Assembly: GCF_900091595.1 (NCBI RefSeq)
Contig: NZ_FMCW01000030.1
Location: 1 to 64,000, forward strand
From: Micromonospora haikouensis
GTDB lineage: Bacteria > Actinomycetota > Actinomycetes > Mycobacteriales > Micromonosporaceae
Length of the DNA stretch: 64,000 bases
Reading direction: 5' to 3'
The stretch's first letter is position 1; each line of letters opens with the position of its first letter. A program made the position numbers and the translations under genes. This document shows, in pieces, positions 40,694 through 49,091 of this stretch. The notes under the pieces are model-generated. The model ran no database searches. It was not told where the DNA came from and saw only the letters and a list, made by a program, of their open reading frames with translations.

Positions 40694-41836
40694 TCAGCCC
40701 CTGGCCAGGGCGCGGGAGATCACCAGGCGCTGGATCTGGTTGGTGCCCTCGACGATCTGGAGCACCTTCGCCTCCCGCAGGTAGCGCTCGACGGGATGGT
40801 CGGCGACGTAGCCGGCCCCGCCGAGCACCTGCACCGCGTCGATGGTCACCCGCATCGCCACGTCCGTGGCGAACAGCTTCGCCTTCGCCGCCTCGATCGA
40901 GTACGGCCGGCCGGCGTCGCGCAGCCGCGCGGCGGCCAGCATGAGCGCGCGGGCGGCGGAGATCCGGGTGGCGTGGTCGGCCAGGGTGAAGCCGAGGCCC
41001 TGGAAGTCGACGATCGCCCGCCCGAACTGCCGACGCTCACGGGCGTAGCCGACCGCGTGGTCGAGGGCGGCCTGGGCCAGGCCGACGGCGCAGGCGGCGA
41101 TGCCGAGGCGGCCGGAGTCCAGGGCTGACATGGCGATGGTGAAGCCGGCGCCCTCCCCGCCGATGAGGCGGTCGGCGGGCACGCGGGCGTCGTCGAAGGC
41201 GACCTGCGCCACCGGGGAGGCGTGCAGGCCCATGGTCCGCTCGGCGGCCTGCGGCACGATGCCGGGGGTGTCGCGGTCGGCGAGCAGGCAGGAGATGCCC
41301 TTCGGGCCGGGCCCGCCGGTGCGGCAGAAGATGTTGTAGAAGTCGGCCACCTGCGCGTGGGTGATCCACGCCTTGGTGCCGGTGACCACGTACGCCTCGC
41401 CGTCGCGCACGGCCCTCGTGGTCAGCGCCGCCGCGTCCGAGCCACCCTGCGGCTCCGACAGGCAGTACGCGCCGAGCAGGTCGCCACCGATCATGTCGGG
41501 CAGCAGCTTGCGCTGGGCGTCCGTGCCGAACTGCGCCAGGGGGTAGCAGGACAGGGTGTGCACGCTGACCGCTTCGGCGACGGCGAGCCAGCGGCTGGCG
41601 AGGACCTCCAGCACCTGCAGGTACACCTCGTACGGCTGGGCGGCCCCGCCGTGCTCCTCGGCGTAGGGCAGGCCGAGCAGGCCGGCGCGGCCGAGGGTGC
41701 GCAGCACCTCCCGGGGGAACTCGGCGCGGGACTCGAACCCGGCGGCGCGGGGGGCGAGTTCCCGGTCGGCGAGTTCGGTGGCGAGGCCGAGCAGGTCGTG
41801 GGCCTCGTCGGTGGGCAGGATCCGGTCGACGGTCAT
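40694..41836 (-). CDS. Acyl-CoA dehydrogenase
   Basis: 380 residues. FAD-dependent family motifs: AYCLSEPQGGSDAAALTTRA, KAWITHAQVADFYNIFCRTG, ALDSGRLGIAACAVGLAQAA, ERRQFGRAIVDFQGLGFTLA, and near the end QVLGGAGYVADHPVERYLRE and AKVLQIVEGTNQIQRLVISR, where the Glu of EGTN is the catalytic base position of medium- and short-chain enzymes. It introduces a 2,3-double bond into an acyl-CoA. ATG 41836. An AACGGTCGTT palindrome (41947-41956) about 110 bases upstream may be a TetR-type operator. Confidence 0.93.
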   Translation of the reverse strand: MTVDRILPTDEAHDLLGLATELADRELAPRAAGFESRAEFPREVLRTLGRAGLLGLPYAEEHGGAAQPYEVYLQVLEVLASRWLAVAEAVSVHTLSCYPLAQFGTDAQRKLLPDMIGGDLLGAYCLSEPQGGSDAAALTTRAVRDGEAYVVTGTKAWITHAQVADFYNIFCRTGGPGPKGISCLLADRDTPGIVPQAAERTMGLHASPVAQVAFDDARVPADRLIGGEGAGFTIAMSALDSGRLGIAACAVGLAQAALDHAVGYARERRQFGRAIVDFQGLGFTLADHATRISAARALMLAAARLRDAGRPYSIEAAKAKLFATDVAMRVTIDAVQVLGGAGYVADHPVERYLREAKVLQIVEGTNQIQRLVISRALARG

Positions 41837-42080
41837 AGCGCGCTGAGCTCCGTGGGGGTGGTGTTGAGCCGGTCTCGCCGCCCGTCGTGCGGACGGCGTC
41901 GGGTCCCGGTGGCCGGTTCTGCCGTCGGTTCCCACCCTGTGAGCTTAACGGTCGTTTGGTCGCCTGCGGGAGGCGCTCGCGGCGGTGTCGCGTCGAACCC
42001 GCCCGACCCGGGCGGCGACGTCGATAGCCTGGACCCACGCCGGCACCGGAACACCGGCCGACGGACGGGAAGGCGACGCG

Positions 42081-42305
42081 ATGGGCGGCGAGCGGGACCG
42101 CGGGGCGCGGCGCCGGCGCGGGCTGCTGTGGGCCGGCATCCTCGCCGTCGCCGGGCTGGTGCTGCTGGCGGTGGGCCTCACCGTCGCCAACGGGGCGCTC
42201 GCGTGGCTGGAGGCGGCCGTCGCCCTCGTCCTGCTGGTGGCGAGCTACGCCGTGCAGCGCCTCGCCCGCCGGGAGACGCTCTACCGGCACGACCGGCCGC
42301 GCTGA
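42081..42305 (+). CDS. Small two-span membrane protein
   Basis: 74 residues with two hydrophobic segments (GLLWAGILAVAGLVLLAVGL and LEAAVALVLLVASYAVQRLA), a basic N-terminus (MGGERDRGARRRRG) and a charged C-terminus. ATG 42081 has GGGAAGG upstream. It resembles many uncharacterised actinobacterial membrane proteins. It precedes the exonuclease gene by 49 bases on the same strand and may be cotranscribed. Confidence 0.7.
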   Translation: MGGERDRGARRRRGLLWAGILAVAGLVLLAVGLTVANGALAWLEAAVALVLLVASYAVQRLARRETLYRHDRPR

Positions 42306-42354
42306 CCGCCGCGCCGCGCCCGGATCGTCGGACGCCTGTGCCAGGCTGTCCGGC

Positions 42355-43275
42355 GTGGCACACCGACCCCCGATCCTGCTGATCGACGCTCCCAGCCTCT
42401 ACTTCCGGGCCTACTTCGGCGTCCCCGAGTCCGCCGCGCGGGCCACCGACGGCAGCCCCGTCAACGCGGTGCGCGGCTTCCTCGACATGCTCACCACGCT
42501 GGTGCGCACCCGCCGCCCCGACCGGATGGTCTGCGCCCTGGACCACGACTGGCGTCCCGACTGGCGGGTGGCGCTCCTGCCGTCGTACAAGGCGCACCGG
42601 GTGGCCGCGGAGGGGGGCGAGGAGGTGCCCGACACCCTCGGCCCGCAGGTGCCGGTGATCCTGGACGTGCTGGCCGCGATCGGCATCACGGCGGTCGGCG
42701 CCACCGGTTACGAGGCCGACGACGTGCTGGGCACGCTGTCGGTGACCCAGCCCGCGCCGGCGGAGGTGGTCTCCGGCGACCGGGACCTGTTCCAGCTCGT
42801 CGACGACGCGCGCGGGGTGCGGCTGCTCTACGTCGGGCGGGGCGTGGCGAAGCTGGAGGACTGCGACGACGCGGCGGTGCGCGCCCGCTACGGGGTGCCC
42901 GCCGACCGGTACGCCGACTTCGCGGCCCTGCGCGGCGACCCGAGCGACGGGCTGCCCGGGGTGCCGGGCGTCGGCGAGAAGACCGCGGCCCGGCTGGTCG
43001 ACCGGTACGGCGGCGTCGCCGGCATCCTCGCCGCGCTCGACGCCCCGGGCTCCGGGTTCGCCCCGGGCCTGCGGGCCCGGCTGGACGCCGCGCGCGACTA
43101 CCTGGCCGTCGCGCCGACGGTGGTGCGGGTGGCGCTGGACGTGCCGCTGCCGGAGCTGCCCACGGCGCTGCCGCAGGCCCCGGCCGACCCGGACCGGCTG
43201 CTGGAGCTGGCCGAGCGCTGGAACCTGGCCGGTTCCTGCCGCCGCCTCGTCGACGCCCTCGCCACCCGCGACTGA
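42355..43275 (+). CDS. 5'-3' exonuclease (stand-alone PolI-type nuclease)
   Basis: 306 residues from GTG 42355. PIN-like FLAP nuclease motifs: LLIDAPSLYFRAYFGVPESA, CALDHDWRPDWRVALLPSYK, GYEADDVLGTL, VVSGDRDLFQLVDDARGVRL and the helix-hairpin-helix GDPSDGLPGVPGVGEKTAAR. These acidic residues bind two metal ions. It resembles the N-terminal nuclease of DNA polymerase I and processes flaps or RNA-DNA ends. Such stand-alone copies coexist with polA in actinobacteria. Cytoplasmic. Confidence 0.93.
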   Translation: MAHRPPILLIDAPSLYFRAYFGVPESAARATDGSPVNAVRGFLDMLTTLVRTRRPDRMVCALDHDWRPDWRVALLPSYKAHRVAAEGGEEVPDTLGPQVPVILDVLAAIGITAVGATGYEADDVLGTLSVTQPAPAEVVSGDRDLFQLVDDARGVRLLYVGRGVAKLEDCDDAAVRARYGVPADRYADFAALRGDPSDGLPGVPGVGEKTAARLVDRYGGVAGILAALDAPGSGFAPGLRARLDAARDYLAVAPTVVRVALDVPLPELPTALPQAPADPDRLLELAERWNLAGSCRRLVDALATRD

Positions 43276-43371
43276 TCGCGCCGCGCCCGGCCTCGCCGCC
43301 AGCCCCGCGGACCGGGCCTGGTGAACGTGCCGGCCGGGTCCGGCGAGGACGGCACTCGGCCCGGCGCGGCG

Positions 43372-44262
43372 TCAGCGCGGCGGGTCGACGCGGCGGGTCG
43401 GGAACGTGCTGCCGGGCCGGGCCAGGGTGCCGCGGGCGCGCAGCCCGACCGGGTCCGGAGCCGGCTGCGGATCCGGCACGCTCGCCCCGGCCGGGTCGAC
43501 CCGGCGCGCGTCGAGGTAGGCGGCGCCGGCCCGGTCCTCCTCGGTGGGCGCCGCGAGCAGGGCGTAGACCAGCCCCACCACCACGAAGATCACCGCGAGG
43601 ACGATGGGCACCAGCAGGGTGCTGAAACCGGCGCCGGTGATCTCGCCCTGCTGCTCGTGCAGGTGCACCGACAGGGCGCTCATGCCGGTGAAGTGCATGC
43701 CGTTGACGGCGACGCCCATCACCAGCGCGGACGCGGCGACGGCCAGGGCGCGGCGCACGGTGACGGCCAGCCACAGCGCCACGGTCGCCGCGACCACGGC
43801 GATCGCCACCGACAGGGCGACCCGGACGCCGTCGTAGCCGAGGGAGCCGCCGAGCCGCATCGCCGCCATCCCGGTGTAGTGCATGGCGGCGACCCCGGCC
43901 CCGGTGAACACGCCACCGACGCCGATGCGCAGCGCGGAGACCCGGCCGGTGCCGACGATGGCCAGGCCGATGCCGACCGCGACCACGGCGATGAGGGCGC
44001 TGGCCAGGGTGACCGGCACGTCGTAGCGGATCCGGGTGCCCTCGACGGCGAAGCCGAGCATCGCCATGAAGTGCATGCTCCAGATCGCGGTGCCGCCGAT
44101 CGCCCAGGCGGCGAGGATGCCCCACCACACGCGCTGGCCGGTGGTGGCGGCGACCCGGATGCGGCCCGCGCAGACCAGACCGAGGAACGAGCCCAGCACC
44201 GACAGCGCGTAGCTGAGCGCCGGCGTGATCCAGCCGTACTCAAAGTGATTGATCTCCGCCAC
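43372..44262 (-). CDS. MHYT-domain integral membrane protein
   Basis: 296 residues, seven predicted membrane spans. Three MHYT-type motifs are seen: WSMHFMAML, AMHYTGMAAM and GMHFTGMSAL, each at the end of a span, as in the MHYT sensor domain proposed to bind copper and respond to O2, CO or NO. No GGDEF, EAL or HTH output domain follows; the C-terminal 70 residues are polar and Pro-rich. Stand-alone MHYT proteins are common in actinomycetes. ATG 44262. Confidence 0.9.
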   Translation of the reverse strand: MAEINHFEYGWITPALSYALSVLGSFLGLVCAGRIRVAATTGQRVWWGILAAWAIGGTAIWSMHFMAMLGFAVEGTRIRYDVPVTLASALIAVVAVGIGLAIVGTGRVSALRIGVGGVFTGAGVAAMHYTGMAAMRLGGSLGYDGVRVALSVAIAVVAATVALWLAVTVRRALAVAASALVMGVAVNGMHFTGMSALSVHLHEQQGEITGAGFSTLLVPIVLAVIFVVVGLVYALLAAPTEEDRAGAAYLDARRVDPAGASVPDPQPAPDPVGLRARGTLARPGSTFPTRRVDPPR

Positions 44263-44336
44263 GGCGGTTGTCCCCCCACCCGGTTACCGACGCGTCAACG
44301 ACGTGCCGGAGACATGATCGGGGACGCGTTGAACTG

Positions 44337-44379
44337 CCGCAACAGCACCCCCCGGCCACTTCGGGGGGTGCTGTTGCGG
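44337..44379. terminator. 17-bp-stem hairpin between the MHYT and helicase genes
   Basis: CCGCAACAGCACCCCCC (44337-44353) and GGGGGGTGCTGTTGCGG (44363-44379) form a perfect stem with a 9-base loop. It is 49 bases downstream of the helicase stop and 75 bases upstream of the MHYT start, both leftward, so it probably terminates the helicase transcript. Confidence 0.8.
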
Positions 44380-44427
44380 TGACAGTCCGATGAATGGGAC
44401 CCGCGCCGGAATGACGCAGGGTGACCG

Positions 44428-47229
44428 TCAGGCGGTAGCGTGGTAGGCGAGGACACCTCGGTTGACGGCGGCGATGGCCTGCCGGGCGGTGGCGCGCAGC
44501 TCGGTGGAGGCGCCGCCGCAGTCGGCGACCTGACCGAGCAGGTCGACGACCTGCCGCGCCCAGCGGACGAAGTCGCCGGCCGGCATCTCGCCGTCGAGCT
44601 GGTGCCCGCTGGCGAGCACCTTGGCCAGGGCCTCGCCGCGCGCCCAACGGTAGATCGGCCAGGCGAAGCCGAGGTCGGGCTCGCGGGTGACGGCGAGGCC
44701 CCGGGCGGCCTCGTCGGCCTCGATGCTGCTCCACAGGTGCAGCGTCTCGTCCACCGCGTCCGCGACGGGGCCGCGCGGCAGCGACGCCCGCTCGTCGGCG
44801 TCCCGGCGGGCCTCGAACACCACCACCGACACGGCGGCGGCCAGCTCCGCCGGGGAGAGCCCGTCCCAGACGCCCCGGCGCAGGCACTCGGCGACCAGCA
44901 GGTCGGCCTCGGTCCAGATCCGGCCGAGCATCCGGCCGGCGTCGGTGACGGCGCCGTCGGCCGACAGGTAGCCGCGCGCGGTGAGCAGCGCGACGATCCG
45001 GTCGAACGTGCGGGCCAGGGAACCGGTGCGGCCGGCGACCCGCTGGCGCAGCTCCTCGGTGTCGCGTTCGAGGCGGCGGCGGCGCTCGGCCCAGCGGGCG
45101 TGTTCCTCCCGGTCGGGGCAGGCGTGGCAGGGGTGCCGGCGCAGCTCGGTGCGGAGCTGGCTGAGCGCGTGGTCCTCGCCCGCGCCCTGCCGGGACCGGC
45201 CGCCGCGCCGACCGCCGTGCCGGTCCAGGCCGGTGCCGCTGACCTCGGCGGCGAGGTCACGACGGGCCGCCGGGGAACGGTGGTTGAAGTGCTTGGGCAC
45301 CCGGATGCGGGCGAGCACCTCCGCCGGGGTGGTGAAGTCGCCGGGGCTGACCCGCCCGGCCCACCGGTCCTGGGTGAGCACGAGCGGACGGGGCTCGCCG
45401 AACCCGCCGGTGGCCGGGTCGAGCACCACCGCGAGGCCGGCGCGCCGCCCGGACGGCACCCGGATCACGTCACCGACGCGCAGCCGCTCCAGCGACGCCA
45501 CCGCGGCGGCCTTGCGCTGGTGCTGGCCCTGCCGGGCGATGGCGCGCTCCCGGTCGGCGATGGCCACCCGCAGGGCGAAGTACTCCTCGAAGTCGCCGTG
45601 GTGGCAGGCCGCCTCCGCGCCGTACGCGTCGATGGTCTCGGTGTTGCGCTGCACCTGCCGGGCCAGGCCGACCACCGACCGGTCGGCCTGGAACTGCGCG
45701 AACGAGCTCTCCAGCAGCGCGCGGGCCGGCTCCGCGCCGACCGTGCCGACCAGGTTGACGGCCATGTTGTAGGACGGGCGGAAGCTGGACCGCAGCGGGT
45801 AGGTGCGGGTGGAGGCCAGGCCCGCCACGTGCCGGGGGTCGGTCTCGGGCGACCAGACCACGACCGCGTGCCCCTCGACGTCGATGCCGCGGCGGCCGGC
45901 GCGCCCGGTGAGCTGGGTGTATTCGCCCGGGGTGAGGTCGACGTGGGCCTCGCCGTTGAACTTCACGAGACGTTCGAGGACGACGCAGCGGGCCGGCATG
46001 TTGATGCCCAGCGCCAGGGTCTCGGTGGCGAAGACCGCCTTGACCAGGCCCCGGACGAACAGCTCCTCGACGACCTCCTTGAACACCGGCAGCATGCCGG
46101 CGTGGTGGGCGGCCAGGCCGCGCTCCAGGCCGTCGAGCCACTCCCAGTAGCCGAGCACCGTCAGGTCCTCGCCGGGGATGGCGGTGACCCGGGACTCGAC
46201 GACCCGGCGGATCTCGGCGCGTTCCTCCGGGTTGGTCAGCCGCAGGCCGGCGGCGAGGCACTGCTGCACGGCGGCGGCGCAGCCGGCGCGGCTGAAGATG
46301 AACAGGATCGCCGGCAGCAGCCCCTCCCGGTCGAGCCGGTCCACGATGTCCGGGCGCAGCGGGCCCCGCCAGCGCGGCCCGCGCCGGCCGCCGCCCGGCC
46401 CGGCGCTGCGCCCCTCCCCCAGCTCCAGGCGGCGCATCGTCTCCCGGGTGTAGCGCAGCAGCTCCGGGTGCACGTCGTGCTTGCGGGCGGCGTCGGCGTC
46501 GTGGAACAGGTCGAACATCCGCTTGCCCACGAGCATGTGCTGCCACAGCGGCACCGGGCGGTGCTCGCTGACCACCACGGCGGTCTCGCCGCGCACGGTG
46601 ACCAGCCAGTCGGCGAACTCCTCGGCGTTGGAGACGGTCGCCGACAGCGAGACCAGGGTCACCGAGGCGGGCAGGTGGATGATCACCTCTTCCCAGACCC
46701 CGCCGCGGAACCGGTCGGCGAGGTAGTGGACCTCGTCCATGACCACGTAGGCCAGGCCCTCCAGGGTGGCCGAGCCGGCGTAGAGCATGTTGCGCAGCAC
46801 CTCGGTGGTCATCACGACCACCGGGGCGTCGCCGTTGATCGCGTTGTCGCCGGTGAGCAGGCCGACGTGCTCGACGCCGTAGCGGTCCACCAGGTCGTGG
46901 TATTTCTGGTTGGACAGCGCCTTGATCGGCGTGGTGTAGAAGCACTTGCGCCGGGTGGGCGGGGGGCCGTCGCCGTCGGCCGCCGCCGGCCGCGCGGGGG
47001 CGCCGCGCAGGGCCAGGTGTACGGCGAACTCGCCGACCACGGTCTTTCCGGCGCCGGTGGGGGCGCAGACCAGCACGCCGCTGCCCCGTTCCAGGGCCTG
47101 GCACGCCTCCCGCTGGAAGTCGTCGAGATCGAACCCCAGGTCAAGGGCGAACTCGTCCAGCGCCGGGAACTGTGAGGCCTGCGCGGCCCGGCGGCGCGCC
47201 GCGGCGTACCGCTCGGCGGGGCTCGACAT
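44428..47229 (-). CDS. helY: SKI2/Mtr4-like DEVH-box helicase (HelY)
   Basis: 933 residues from ATG 47229. Motif I is APTGAGKT (residues 56-63), motif Ia FYTTPIKALSNQK, motif II DEVH (VVMDEVHYLADR), motif III SLSATVSN, then FIFSRAGCAAAV (IV), FATETLALGINMPA (V) and LTGRAGRRGID (VI). After these come a beta-barrel/KOW-like insert and a C-terminal DSHCT-type domain (RRGVWDGLSPAELAAAVSVV...). It matches mycobacterial HelY, an RNA or DNA unwinding ATPase of the Ski2 class. A 40-residue glycine/arginine-rich insertion (RSAGPGGGRRGPRWRGPLRP) precedes the second RecA domain. Confidence 0.94.
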   Translation of the reverse strand: MSSPAERYAAARRRAAQASQFPALDEFALDLGFDLDDFQREACQALERGSGVLVCAPTGAGKTVVGEFAVHLALRGAPARPAAADGDGPPPTRRKCFYTTPIKALSNQKYHDLVDRYGVEHVGLLTGDNAINGDAPVVVMTTEVLRNMLYAGSATLEGLAYVVMDEVHYLADRFRGGVWEEVIIHLPASVTLVSLSATVSNAEEFADWLVTVRGETAVVVSEHRPVPLWQHMLVGKRMFDLFHDADAARKHDVHPELLRYTRETMRRLELGEGRSAGPGGGRRGPRWRGPLRPDIVDRLDREGLLPAILFIFSRAGCAAAVQQCLAAGLRLTNPEERAEIRRVVESRVTAIPGEDLTVLGYWEWLDGLERGLAAHHAGMLPVFKEVVEELFVRGLVKAVFATETLALGINMPARCVVLERLVKFNGEAHVDLTPGEYTQLTGRAGRRGIDVEGHAVVVWSPETDPRHVAGLASTRTYPLRSSFRPSYNMAVNLVGTVGAEPARALLESSFAQFQADRSVVGLARQVQRNTETIDAYGAEAACHHGDFEEYFALRVAIADRERAIARQGQHQRKAAAVASLERLRVGDVIRVPSGRRAGLAVVLDPATGGFGEPRPLVLTQDRWAGRVSPGDFTTPAEVLARIRVPKHFNHRSPAARRDLAAEVSGTGLDRHGGRRGGRSRQGAGEDHALSQLRTELRRHPCHACPDREEHARWAERRRRLERDTEELRQRVAGRTGSLARTFDRIVALLTARGYLSADGAVTDAGRMLGRIWTEADLLVAECLRRGVWDGLSPAELAAAVSVVVFEARRDADERASLPRGPVADAVDETLHLWSSIEADEAARGLAVTREPDLGFAWPIYRWARGEALAKVLASGHQLDGEMPAGDFVRWARQVVDLLGQVADCGGASTELRATARQAIAAVNRGVLAYHATA

Positions 47230-47316
47230 GTCCCCAAGATTAGTGCGTGCCTCCGACGACCACCGCCTCAAGGCCGTCCGACAGGGGGGTCGGGGGCGGT
47301 CGGTAGGGTGCACGGC

Positions 47317-48084
47317 GTGCCGGATCATGCCGAACCGACCCAGTCGACCCCACCCAGCGCCGACGCCGCCGCGGGCGCCCGGGCGTCCCGTCGGCCCGTC
47401 GAGGCGGTCCTGTTCGACTTCCACGGCACCCTCGCCCAGGTGGAGGACCCCCACGACTGGGTGCTCGCCGCCGCGCGGGCGTGCGGGGTGAGCCTGGAGC
47501 GCATGCGGGCCACGGCGCTGGCCGACCGGCTCCTCACCGCGGGCCGGCCCGGTGGCCCGCTGCCGGCGCGGGTGCCGCCGGCGCTGGCCGAGCTGTGGTC
47601 CGAGCGGGACCTCTACCCGCACGCCCACCGGGGCGCGTACACGGGGCTGGCGGAGACCGTGGACGCCGGGATCGACGGCCTCGCCGACGCGCTCTACGAG
47701 CGCGTGCTGGTGGCCGAGGGCTGGGTGCCCTACCCGGACACCGCGCCGACCCTCGCGGCGCTGCGGTCGGCGGGGGTGAAGGTGGCGGTGGTGAGCAACA
47801 TCGGCTTCGACATCCGGCCGTTCTTCGCCGCGTGGGGCCTCGACGCCCTGGTGGACGCGTTCGTCCTGTCGTACGAGGTGGGGCGCTGCAAGCCGGATCC
47901 GGCGATCTTCTGGCGGGCCTGCGGGATGCTCGGGGTGGACGCGGAGCGGGCGCTGATGGTGGGCGACACGGCGGCGGACGCCGGTGCGGTGCGGGCCGGC
48001 TGCGCGGTGCTGGTCCTGCCCGAGGCAGAGCCGGGCCGGCCCAACGGGCTGGGCTCCGTGCTCGACCTGACCCTGCCCGGCTGA
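47317..48084 (+). CDS. HAD-superfamily hydrolase
   Basis: 255 residues from GTG 47317 (AGGGTG upstream; GTG 47308 is an alternative). HAD motifs: AVLFDFHGTLAQ (motif I with the nucleophile Asp, DFHGT instead of DxDGT), VVSNIGFD (II), KPDPAIFWRA (III) and MVGDTAADAGA (IV). It should dephosphorylate a small molecule or act as a dehalogenase; the second acidic residue in motif I is His (FDFHGT), as in a subset of actinobacterial phosphatases. Its promoter faces away from helY. Confidence 0.9.
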   Translation: MPDHAEPTQSTPPSADAAAGARASRRPVEAVLFDFHGTLAQVEDPHDWVLAAARACGVSLERMRATALADRLLTAGRPGGPLPARVPPALAELWSERDLYPHAHRGAYTGLAETVDAGIDGLADALYERVLVAEGWVPYPDTAPTLAALRSAGVKVAVVSNIGFDIRPFFAAWGLDALVDAFVLSYEVGRCKPDPAIFWRACGMLGVDAERALMVGDTAADAGAVRAGCAVLVLPEAEPGRPNGLGSVLDLTLPG

Positions 48085-48217
48085 TCCCACATTCCGGTTT
48101 CGTCCGGCGGGACTCGTCTCCCATTCGGCGGCCCGCCGACGAGTCGCATTCTTCTCGATAGAAACGGCCGAGAAGGATGCATTTACCCCCACCGGTGGGC
48201 GGTCGCAGCCGGGGGGC

Positions 48218-48247
48218 GTGACATATTGCTCGACGTCGTTGGATAAT
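48218..48247 (+). promoter_or_regulatory. Candidate promoter of the dioxygenase-like operon
   Basis: GTGACA (48218-48223) and GATAAT (48242-48247) are separated by 18 bases, resembling a housekeeping-sigma promoter. Transcription would start near 48254. That leaves a 60-base leader to GTG 48315 and argues against ATG 48246 as start. Confidence 0.5.
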
Positions 48248-48314
48248 GTCCGCCGCGATGAGTCGTCGCGGGTCGCGTCCAGGTGCCCCGACGCCAACCG
48301 AAGGGGACAATTCC

Positions 48315-49019
48315 GTGAAGCGGGACCACTCACCCGTGCTGCCGGGCGACGGCGACACCGACTACGCGCGTTACATGCGCGTCGACGAACTGCTCGACCT
48401 GCAGCGCGGCCCGGATCAGGTGATCTGTCGCGACGAGCTGCTCTTCCAGGTGGTCCACCAGTCGACCGAGCTGTGGCTCAAGCTCGCGGCGTCGGAGCTG
48501 CGCGAGGCCGCCGCCCGGCTCGACGCCGGCGAGCCGGGCGCGGCGGAGCTGCTGCTGACCCGGGCGACGCTCGGCGTGCGGCTGGTCACCGACCAGCTGG
48601 AGATGTTCCGCCACCTGTCCCCCGCCGACTTCCAGGCGATGCAGCCGGCGCTCGGCAACGGCTCCGGCGCCGAATCGCCTGGCTGGCGGCAGGTGCAGGC
48701 CGCCAGCCGGCGGCTCGGGCGGGCCTTCGCCGACCATCTCGCCGCCCTCGGCGTCGACGTGTCCGCGCTGCCGGGCACCGACACCGCCGATCCGCTGCAC
48801 CGGCTGGCCGAGGCCATGGTGGAGTGGGACGAGCGGGTCGCGTCCTGGCGGGTGCGGCACTACCAGGTGGCCCTGCGCATCGGCGGCCACGGCCCGGCCG
48901 GCACCCCGGGCAGCCCGGCGACCATGCTCGCCCGGCTGATCGACCACCGGTTCTTCCCCGAGCTGTGGCAGCTGCGGGTGGGTGCCGCCGGCCCCGCGCC
49001 GGCCGCCCCGCGGGCCTGA
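48315..49019 (+). CDS. Divergent, shortened tryptophan 2,3-dioxygenase-superfamily protein
   Basis: 234 residues from GTG 48315 (AAGGGGA upstream). The TDO pattern is clear: YARYMRVDELLDLQ, DELLFQVVHQSTELWLKLAA, ALGNGSGAES, then W178 and H182 in SWRVRHYQVALRIGG (axial heme His182) and FFPELWQLRV. Departures from canonical TDO: the distal His of the HHDE motif is Arg39 (CRDE); the SGFQS loop reads SGAES; the substrate loop GTGGSSG reads GPAGTPGSP; and about 30 residues of the middle helical region are missing. It should bind heme but is unlikely to be ordinary tryptophan dioxygenase. It is first in an operon with a second superfamily member, a kynureninase-like enzyme and a methyltransferase. 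Confidence 0.8.
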   Translation: MKRDHSPVLPGDGDTDYARYMRVDELLDLQRGPDQVICRDELLFQVVHQSTELWLKLAASELREAAARLDAGEPGAAELLLTRATLGVRLVTDQLEMFRHLSPADFQAMQPALGNGSGAESPGWRQVQAASRRLGRAFADHLAALGVDVSALPGTDTADPLHRLAEAMVEWDERVASWRVRHYQVALRIGGHGPAGTPGSPATMLARLIDHRFFPELWQLRVGAAGPAPAAPRA

Positions 49020-49091
49020 CCCGGCCGCCGCCGAAATCGCCGGTTCCTCACCGTCCGTATTTAACACGATCGTAATGTTGAGGTGCCGTTC

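Noticed and set aside
44440..47175. 911-codon plus-strand frame opposite helY
   Set aside because: helY shows all helicase motifs in order; the antisense frame is rich in Gly, Arg, His and Pro without any motif.
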